Of a DNA stretch of 5,540 nucleotides, positions 1 to 4,014 are shown piece by piece. Within the stretch, counting starts at the first letter, position 1; each line of letters begins with the position of its first letter. The notes below the pieces were generated by a model. That model was not told the DNA's origin. It made no database searches and worked only from the letters and a program-made list of their open reading frames with translations. Location of the stretch: the NCBI GenBank assembly GCA_913064925.1, contig CAJYBN010000184.1, positions 1 to 5,540 of the forward strand, read 5' to 3'. The position numbers and the translations under genes are program-made. This DNA comes from an uncultured Peptococcaceae bacterium (GTDB taxonomy: Bacteria; Bacillota; Desulfotomaculia; Desulfotomaculales; Desulfallaceae).

Positions 1-55
1 CGAACCCACGCGACTGGCTTGGAAGGCCAGGGCTCTACCATTGAGCTACACCCGC
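1..55 (-). tRNA. tRNA-Gly (anticodon TCC), 3' part cut off by window edge
   Basis: Read on the minus strand, the 5' acceptor arm GCGGGTG is at 55-49, followed by TA and the D arm starting GCTC with the GGTAGA loop. The anticodon stem pairs CTGGC (30-26) with GCCAG (18-14) around the loop CTTCCAA, which gives anticodon TCC (23-21) for glycine GGA/GGG codons. The T arm begins GTGGG then TTCG and runs off the window at base 1, so the rest of the T arm, the 3' acceptor strand and any encoded CCA are not visible. It has its own strong promoter about 35 bases upstream. It lies downstream of, and co-directional with, the rph operon. Confidence 0.95.
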
Positions 56-91
56 CCAGTATGTGATCATTTACTTTTGAGCGACATTATT

Positions 92-120
92 ATTATACAT
101 AAAAACAAGACAGTAGTCAA
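92..120 (-). promoter_or_regulatory. Sigma-A promoter for the tRNA-Gly gene
   Basis: On the minus strand there is a -35 box TTGACT (120-115, five of six consensus), a 17-base spacer and a perfect -10 box TATAAT (97-92). Transcription should begin near 85-86, leaving a leader of about 30 bases before the mature tRNA 5' end at 55. This is the best promoter match in the window, as expected for a stable RNA gene. Confidence 0.85.
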
Positions 121-154
121 AATACTTTGCAACCCTAAATTTTCTCAATTTCTT

Positions 155-174
155 AATATCTATAAATATCTATA
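155..174. repeat. Two perfect 10-bp tandem copies of an AT-rich unit
   Basis: The plus strand reads AATATCTATA at 155-164 and again at 165-174, followed by more TA dinucleotides to 180. The repeat covers the stop codon of the metallophosphoesterase gene (172-170) and the start of the AT-rich spacer. There is no GC-rich hairpin or T-run in 121-169, so no intrinsic terminator can be called between this gene and the tRNA promoter. It is most likely low-complexity sequence with no specific role. Confidence 0.5.
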
Positions 175-646
175 TATATAACAGCTTTCCACAAGCCTTT
201 CCCTTTTCAACTTTTAATATGCCACAACACGCCTGTTGCCCGGGCAATGGTCGTGACGCACTACCTGGGTTAAAAAGTAAAATACCTCCCTCCTTTCGGT
301 TACAGGGTATATGTGTATGCCCGAAAACCGTTACCTGGGCGCCGATTTCTTTGGCACGCTCGCGAAGTAGTTGTAAATCATTTTTTACCCTGTACAAGTG
401 CCCGTGGGTAATATAGAATTTACACCCCTCCAGCGAGAAAACAAGTTCTTCCTGCCCTTGGGAAAAGATATCACAGTTGCCCGAAACAGCATAAACGGGT
501 ATCGACAGCAGGGAACGGAGCTGCAAAGCATCGCTGTACAAATCTCCTGCGTGTATCAGGGCGTCAATTTCCCCCATCTTTTTTTGGATTGCCCGCATGG
601 CTTTTTCTATTGCGCCGTGCGTATCGCTTAATACCCCTACCCGCAT
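170..646 (-). CDS. YfcE/YsnB-type metallophosphoesterase
   Basis: This 158-residue calcineurin-like phosphoesterase is the usual length for the small YfcE/MJ0936/YsnB family. These cytoplasmic enzymes hydrolyse phosphodiesters using two divalent metals (Mn or Ni in studied members); their natural substrate is poorly known. All metal-site motifs are present: D8-x-H10, the HAGD block with D35, GNCD with N57, THGH with H81, and GHTH with H110 and H112. A typical NPGS motif follows at 126-129. The ATG start fits the family N-terminus (MRVGVLSDTH). It has a ribosome binding site TAAGGTG (657-651) whose TAA is the stop codon of rdgB, so the two genes are only 8 bp apart and probably translationally coupled. 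The position after rph and rdgB matches ysnB in Bacillus subtilis. The protein has several cysteines (58, 75, 115, 140, 141, 152), none at a known metal position. Family assignment is firm; the substrate is unknown. Confidence 0.93.
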   Translation of the reverse strand: MRVGVLSDTHGAIEKAMRAIQKKMGEIDALIHAGDLYSDALQLRSLLSIPVYAVSGNCDIFSQGQEELVFSLEGCKFYITHGHLYRVKNDLQLLRERAKEIGAQVTVFGHTHIPCNRKEGGILLFNPGSASRPLPGQQACCGILKVEKGKACGKLLYI

Positions 647-654
647 AACACACC

Positions 655-1254
655 TTATTTATTGATAAATTCCTGCAGCAGTTTTTTTACCTTCCGTAAA
701 GCGCGTGCCCTGTGGCTAATGGAGTTTTTTATTGAGCCGTCCAGTTCGGCAAACGTTTTTCTGTATTCGGGAACAAAAAAAAGCGGGTCATATCCGAAGC
801 CATTTTCACCTCGCGGCTCGTTGGTTATTAATCCTTCACAAACTCCCTCGGTCGTGACCACTTTACCACTGGGGTCAGCCAATGCGACGACGCAGCGGAA
901 GCGAGCAGTGCGCTTTTCCCAAGGTACACCTTTCAGCAGCCTCAATAATTTCTCGTTGTTAGCCGCGTCATTGCCATTGTAGCCCGCAAATCGCGCCGAA
1001 TGCACACCTGGTGCCCCGTTAAGGTAATCCACTTCCAACCCCGAATCATCAGCTAATGTAACTTCTCCTAAGGCATGAGATATTTCCCTTGCTTTTTTTA
1101 TGGCATTGTCGCGAAAGGTCACACCGTCTTCCGTTACTATTGGGGCGCGAGGAAATTCTGATAGTGTCAGGATTTCCCAATCGGTGTCAGCAAGCAGTGT
1201 GCGTAATTCCCGCACTTTACCCTTGTTATGCGTAGCCAAAACCAGCCGCATCAT
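655..1254 (-). CDS. rdgB: XTP/dITP diphosphatase (non-canonical purine NTP pyrophosphatase, RdgB/HAM1)
   Basis: The enzyme cleaves XTP, ITP and dITP to monophosphate plus pyrophosphate, keeping deaminated purines out of DNA and RNA; it is a cytoplasmic, Mg-dependent dimer. From the chosen start it has 199 residues, normal for the family. Motifs run in order: N-terminal nucleotide-binding loop ATHNKGK (7-13), ADDSGLEVD with the catalytic Asp at 69 (the same number as in E. coli RdgB), GAPGVHSARFAG (80-91), base-recognition motif GFGYDPLFF (152-160) and SHRARAL (180-186). An in-frame GTG at 1260 would add two residues, but it lies inside the perfect ribosome binding site GGAGGTGATC (1264-1255) and is rejected. 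ATG at 1254 (5 bases after GGAGG) or ATG at 1251 (8 bases) are both possible. The preceding rph stop codon lies inside that ribosome binding site. Corresponds to ysnA of B. subtilis. Confidence 0.96.
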   Translation of the reverse strand: MMRLVLATHNKGKVRELRTLLADTDWEILTLSEFPRAPIVTEDGVTFRDNAIKKAREISHALGEVTLADDSGLEVDYLNGAPGVHSARFAGYNGNDAANNEKLLRLLKGVPWEKRTARFRCVVALADPSGKVVTTEGVCEGLITNEPRGENGFGYDPLFFVPEYRKTFAELDGSIKNSISHRARALRKVKKLLQEFINK

Positions 1255-1264
1255 GATCACCTCC
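1255..1264 (-). promoter_or_regulatory. Ribosome binding site of rdgB, containing the rph stop codon
   Basis: The minus strand reads GGAGGTGATC, fully complementary to the Firmicute 16S rRNA 3' tail. The TGA at 1259-1257 ends rph. The site also contains the GTG at 1260, which therefore cannot sensibly serve as the rdgB start. Two tandem ATG codons follow immediately (1254 and 1251). The arrangement implies strong coupled translation of rph and rdgB. Confidence 0.85.
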
Positions 1265-2000
1265 CTATACTGTCGGCCAATGTACCAAGTACTTGCTTTT
1301 GGTATTCCACAAGTGAATTTATGCCCTGGTAAGCCAGGTCTAGCAATTGAGCAAGTTCTTCCCCGCTGTAGGTAGATTCTTCGCCGGTGCCCTGGATTTC
1401 CACAAATTTGCCGCTGCCGGTCATCACAACGTTCATATCCACTTCAGCCATGCAGTCTTCTTCGTAACAAAGGTCCAGGACTATTTCACCGCCTACGCGG
1501 CCTACGCTTGTGGCAGCCACGAAATCACGCAATGGTATTTTTTCCACCAAACCGTTGTTCAGCATCCAATGCAAAGCATCAGCCAGGGCAACATATGCCC
1601 CCGTTATGGACGCTGTGCGCGTACCGCCGTCAGCTTGAATAACATCGCAGTCCAAGGTAATAGTATGTTCTCCCAGCATGGTTAAGTCGGTTACAGAACG
1701 TAAGGAACGCCCAATGAGGCGCTGAATTTCCAAACCCCGGGCGTTTGGTTTACCCCGTCTAATATCTCGTAATTGCCGGGTGCTTGTGCTTCTAGGTAGC
1801 ATTCCGTATTCGGCGGTAACCCATCCTTTGGCGCATTCAAGCTTGCGCCAGTTGGGCAGTCGAGCTTCCACCGTTGCCGTACAAATTACCTTTGTATCGC
1901 CTACCTCAATGAGTACCGACCCTTCAGCATATTTATTGATGCCCCGGGTTATTTTGACCGGGCGCATTTCATAATTTTTCCTGCCGTCTACCCTATTCAT
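1257..2000 (-). CDS. rph: Ribonuclease PH (phosphorolytic 3'-5' exoribonuclease)
   Basis: RNase PH trims the 3' ends of tRNA precursors and other RNAs using inorganic phosphate and releasing nucleoside diphosphates; it forms a ring-shaped hexamer in the cytoplasm. The 247 residues match the family. Visible motifs are the N-terminal DGR (5-7) and EGSVLIEVGDTKVICTA region, GWVTAEYGMLPRST (59-72), EIQRLIGRSLR (91-101), DCDVIQADGGTRTASITGA (117-135) containing the phosphate-binding Arg 128, and the metal-site segment EEDCMAEVDMNVVMTGSG (180-197) with Asp 182 and Asp 188. Residues that correspond to the essential set (Arg 88, Arg 128, both Asp) are intact. The ATG at 2000 has GGTGGAGG six bases upstream. 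Two blocks differ from common family sequence: residues 51-58 and 86-89 (see findings). It lies 26 bp after the metallo-beta-lactamase-fold gene and 2 bp before rdgB. Confidence 0.97.
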   Translation of the reverse strand: MNRVDGRKNYEMRPVKITRGINKYAEGSVLIEVGDTKVICTATVEARLPNWRKLECAKGWVTAEYGMLPRSTSTRQLRDIRRGKPNARGLEIQRLIGRSLRSVTDLTMLGEHTITLDCDVIQADGGTRTASITGAYVALADALHWMLNNGLVEKIPLRDFVAATSVGRVGGEIVLDLCYEEDCMAEVDMNVVMTGSGKFVEIQGTGEESTYSGEELAQLLDLAYQGINSLVEYQKQVLGTLADSIGR

Positions 2001-2026
2001 CGCTATCCTCCACCAAACTTATTTTA

Positions 2027-2797
2027 TTATAAATTTACCTTCATGCCTTGTATAGCGGCAGTTACATCGCCGTTAAACCCTTCGCCGGCTTGGGCAAGAA
2101 GATCGCTAAGTTCGTATTCTGGCCAAAAGTGGGTAATCACCAGCTTTTTTACTTTAGCTTTTTGCGCTGTAAGCCCAGCCTCTCTCGCAGTCATGTGTAT
2201 TCCGGCAAGGTATTCCTTATCTTGGTCCAGGCCACTGGCCTCGCAAAGGAAAAGGTCGGAATCTCCTGCCGCCAGGGTTATTTGATCCGTCGCCGCAGTA
2301 TCCCCAGAGAAAAAAAATGATTTTCCGTTCCGCCTAACCAATAAGGCGTATCCAGGTAGCGCGTGTGCGGTTGGGACAAAAAACATTTCCGTGTTATCAA
2401 GCTTGGCCCATTTGGCATGTATACCCAACTGCCTGGTTTCCGGCAGTTGCTCCACGGCAGTTACCGTGAACGCATCAGTATAGGAGGCTAACTTGTTGTA
2501 AATTTCACTGGGTGCAGCGGGTACAAATAGCTTTAACGTTTGCTGCAACGTGCCCGCCCGCCTGGCGCCAGCTATGGCATGGCGCAGGCAAAAGACGTCC
2601 ACATAGTGATCGGGGTGAAAATGGGTAATGACAAGAGCCTTTAGGGACCTAAAGTTTACGTGGCGGGTCAGTTCGGCAAAGGTGCCGTTGCCCGCGTCAA
2701 TCATGATAGCGGTTTCACCGGATTGCAACAGGTACCCGGAACAGGCTCCGCCCGGCCGCGGGTACGGGGCCCAGCACCCCAACACGGTTAATATCAT
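2027..2797 (-). CDS. YhfI-like metallo-beta-lactamase-fold hydrolase
   Basis: This 256-residue protein belongs to the metallo-beta-lactamase fold and most resembles the YhfI/RNase Z-like branch, judged by the opening MILTVLGCWAPYP with a later SGYLL, as in Bacillus YhfI. The two-metal site is complete: HFHPDH (59-64), His 145 in TAHALPGYA, Asp 166 in FFSGDT, His 201 in GIHMTAREAG (an RNase Z/phosphodiesterase-like GHMT element) and His 223 in THFWPEY. It is probably a cytoplasmic phosphodiesterase or other hydrolase; the substrate cannot be inferred. The start ATG at 2797 has AGGGAG (2812-2807) nine bases upstream and matches the family N-terminus. A longer ORF from ATG 2854 would add 19 residues of unrelated character with a poor ribosome site. 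No signal peptide is seen. It is the first gene of the rph-rdgB-phosphoesterase operon, where B. subtilis has gerM instead. Confidence 0.9.
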   Translation of the reverse strand: MILTVLGCWAPYPRPGGACSGYLLQSGETAIMIDAGNGTFAELTRHVNFRSLKALVITHFHPDHYVDVFCLRHAIAGARRAGTLQQTLKLFVPAAPSEIYNKLASYTDAFTVTAVEQLPETRQLGIHAKWAKLDNTEMFFVPTAHALPGYALLVRRNGKSFFFSGDTAATDQITLAAGDSDLFLCEASGLDQDKEYLAGIHMTAREAGLTAQKAKVKKLVITHFWPEYELSDLLAQAGEGFNGDVTAAIQGMKVNL

Positions 2798-2806
2798 GTT
2801 CAACAT

Positions 2807-2812
2807 CTCCCT
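2807..2812 (-). promoter_or_regulatory. Ribosome binding site deciding the start of the metallo-hydrolase
   Basis: AGGGAG on the minus strand is nine bases before ATG 2797. It directly abuts the alternative ATG at 2806 (no spacing) and is downstream of the ATG at 2854, so it supports 2797 only. Confidence 0.7.
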
Positions 2813-2896
2813 GCAATTTGGCGGGTGGCTTGCACGGCCATCCCAACTGTTCATTTTTCCGTCGGGATGTTAATCTTGTTTGTTAACATGCATAAG

Positions 2897-2924
2897 AGTA
2901 TACCTGGCCAAGGCTTAATAACAA
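2897..2924 (-). promoter_or_regulatory. Putative sigma-A promoter of the MBL-rph-rdgB-phosphoesterase operon
   Basis: On the minus strand, TTGTTA (2924-2919, four of six) is followed by a 16-base spacer and TATACT (2902-2897, five of six). The -35 box starts at the base right after the stop codon of the upstream dehydratase-family gene. Transcription would start near 2890 and give a leader of about 93 bases before ATG 2797. An 8-bp palindrome TGTTAACA (2881-2888) and the overlapping ATGCAT sit near the start point; they might bind a regulator, but nothing more supports that. No terminator separates this promoter from the upstream gene, so read-through is also possible. Confidence 0.55.
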
Positions 2925-3896
2925 TTACTTCAACATTTCCAAAAAAGCGTCAATGCGCAACTTTGTCCGGGCGTCAAGGCGGTTAGGCCTGTCGCCTTCC
3001 AATGTTAATACAGGCAAATTGATTTTCTGCCTTATGATCATGTCTTCAATTTGGCGGTAACAAAAACTCTGGGCATAATGAATTACGCCGTCTATTTGTC
3101 GCCGTACCAGCTCTGTCTGTATATCCTTCAAACGATAAAAAATACCGTAAGGGTAAGAGTAAAGCCGGTACATTTCCACAATGTCTTCCACCTCAAAGGG
3201 CATGGAAAACTGGCGTTGAACCTCGTTGTACACCACCCGGGCACCGCGTTCTTCCAGGTAATCGTAAAGGTCGTCCATGATAGGTGGAACACCTATGTAG
3301 GCAATGCGCAGGCCTTGCGCCGGCCGGCGCCCTCGCACAGATGCAATGAATTTTTGTGCTTCGTTGGCGAAAGTTTCCGGGTCTCCCTTGAAATCGCTGC
3401 AATTAACCTGGTATAAGTGATTTTCCCACCCGGTTACCAAGTTATCCCGCCATGTCATTGTGTCTATTAGCCACACCTTCTTACGCACGCCGTCTAGGCG
3501 GCACTTGATCCTCATCACCTGTTCCCAACCGGTACCCAGCTGTTTCATCAATTTTTCCATTTGCAACCGCAGCAAGTCATAGTCGCGGTCAAAGGGAAAA
3601 GCGAAAGGTATCACTTTAACACCGGCTAGTTCCAAGGTTTCCATTAACGCGTGGGTATTACTGCAATCTCCTTGGGTAACGGCTATTACGGCTTCGATAT
3701 CTTTGTTTTCCATCACGGTTGTGTAGATGCCTTTTATCCAGGCACAAACGTTGCGCGGGTACCCGGCAATTTCCGCACGCTCAACAAGGCTGTTCGGGTT
3801 GTTATGTGTTATAAACCTATTATTTAAATCAACAGGTACGTGGCCTGCTGCATAAATAATCTCCACGGGTACCGTAGTTGTTATGCCTATTTTCAC
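2925..3896 (-). CDS. 2-hydroxyacyl-CoA dehydratase family protein (HgdB/BcrB-like), single subunit
   Basis: The protein (323 residues from GTG 3896) belongs to the family of 2-hydroxyglutaryl-CoA/lactoyl-CoA dehydratase and benzoyl-CoA reductase subunits, which hold a [4Fe-4S] cluster and usually need an ATP-driven activase. Family marks are the N-terminal TTTVPVEIIYAAGHVPVDLNN block (from residue 6), Cys 51 in RNVCAWIKG, Cys 78 in QGDCSNTH, Cys 279 in AQSFCYRQ, and the C-terminal LEGDRP followed by RTKLRIDAFLEML. The three cysteines sit where cluster ligands are expected; Cys 132 and 166 are extra. No partner subunit or activase gene is in the window, so the reaction is unknown. An ATG at 3944 would add 16 charged residues, but it lacks a ribosome site and falls inside a likely promoter. 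GTG 3896 has AAGGGG (3914-3909) 12 bases upstream, somewhat far, and gives the family-like N-terminus VKIGITTT. The start remains uncertain; the family does not. Confidence 0.87.
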   Translation of the reverse strand: MKIGITTTVPVEIIYAAGHVPVDLNNRFITHNNPNSLVERAEIAGYPRNVCAWIKGIYTTVMENKDIEAVIAVTQGDCSNTHALMETLELAGVKVIPFAFPFDRDYDLLRLQMEKLMKQLGTGWEQVMRIKCRLDGVRKKVWLIDTMTWRDNLVTGWENHLYQVNCSDFKGDPETFANEAQKFIASVRGRRPAQGLRIAYIGVPPIMDDLYDYLEERGARVVYNEVQRQFSMPFEVEDIVEMYRLYSYPYGIFYRLKDIQTELVRRQIDGVIHYAQSFCYRQIEDMIIRQKINLPVLTLEGDRPNRLDARTKLRIDAFLEMLK

Positions 3897-3934
3897 AATT
3901 TTTTCATTCCCCTTCGCTCTTTCGGCACGATAAT

Positions 3935-3963
3935 ATTTTACCATCCGGCGGGCATGAAAACAA
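3935..3963 (-). promoter_or_regulatory. Putative promoter of the dehydratase-family gene
   Basis: On the minus strand, TTGTTT (3963-3958, three of six) is followed by a 17-base spacer and TAAAAT (3940-3935, five of six). Transcription would start near 3928, giving a leader of about 30 bases to GTG 3896. The -35 box is the T-rich tail of the upstream terminator. The -10 box lies downstream of the alternative ATG at 3944, so if this promoter is used that ATG is absent from the transcript. The -35 match is weak, so confidence is moderate. Confidence 0.45.
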
Positions 3964-3996
3964 TTTAGAAGGAACCGCTTGGCGGTTCCTTCTAAA
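3957..3996 (-). terminator. Rho-independent terminator of the amidase gene
   Basis: A perfect 15-bp inverted repeat (3964-3978 paired with 3982-3996) encloses a 3-base loop. The core GGAACCGC/GCGGTTCC is GC-rich, and on the minus strand it is followed by TTGTTTT. It begins 18 bases after the amidase stop codon, as expected for its terminator. On the plus strand the hairpin is followed by TCTTAAATG, a poorer T-tract, and there is no plus-strand gene to end. Confidence 0.9.
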
Positions 3997-4014
3997 TCTT
4001 AAATGATTTGCTTG

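Noticed and set aside
155..180. AT-rich tandem repeat as a replication or attachment site
   Set aside because: There are only two 10-bp copies plus TA dinucleotides, with no DnaA-box-like elements, integrase gene or tRNA 3'-end duplication visible.
1258..1260. GTG as the start of rdgB
   Set aside because: It is part of the GGAGGTGATC ribosome binding site; ATG 1254 or 1251 is properly spaced and fits the family N-terminus.
1347..1685. 112-codon plus-strand ORF opposite rph
   Set aside because: It lies wholly antisense to conserved RNase PH motifs and resembles no known protein, so it is a shadow frame.
2798..2854. 19-residue N-terminal extension of the metallo-hydrolase from ATG 2854
   Set aside because: It does not resemble the family, and the good ribosome binding site (2812-2807) lies inside it, in front of ATG 2797.
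3193..3402. 69-codon minus-strand ORF in another frame of the dehydratase-family gene
   Set aside because: It is internal to a well-supported CDS, with Arg/Pro-rich composition typical of a shifted frame and no independent evidence.
3051..3416. 121-codon plus-strand ORF opposite the dehydratase-family gene
   Set aside because: It is antisense to a gene with clear family motifs, has no recognisable domain, and its length is expected from codon bias of the real gene.
3964..3996. Inverted repeat as a mobile-element end or operator
   Set aside because: A 3-base loop, GC-rich core, following T-tract and position 18 bases after a stop codon all fit an intrinsic terminator. No transposase or flanking target duplication is seen.
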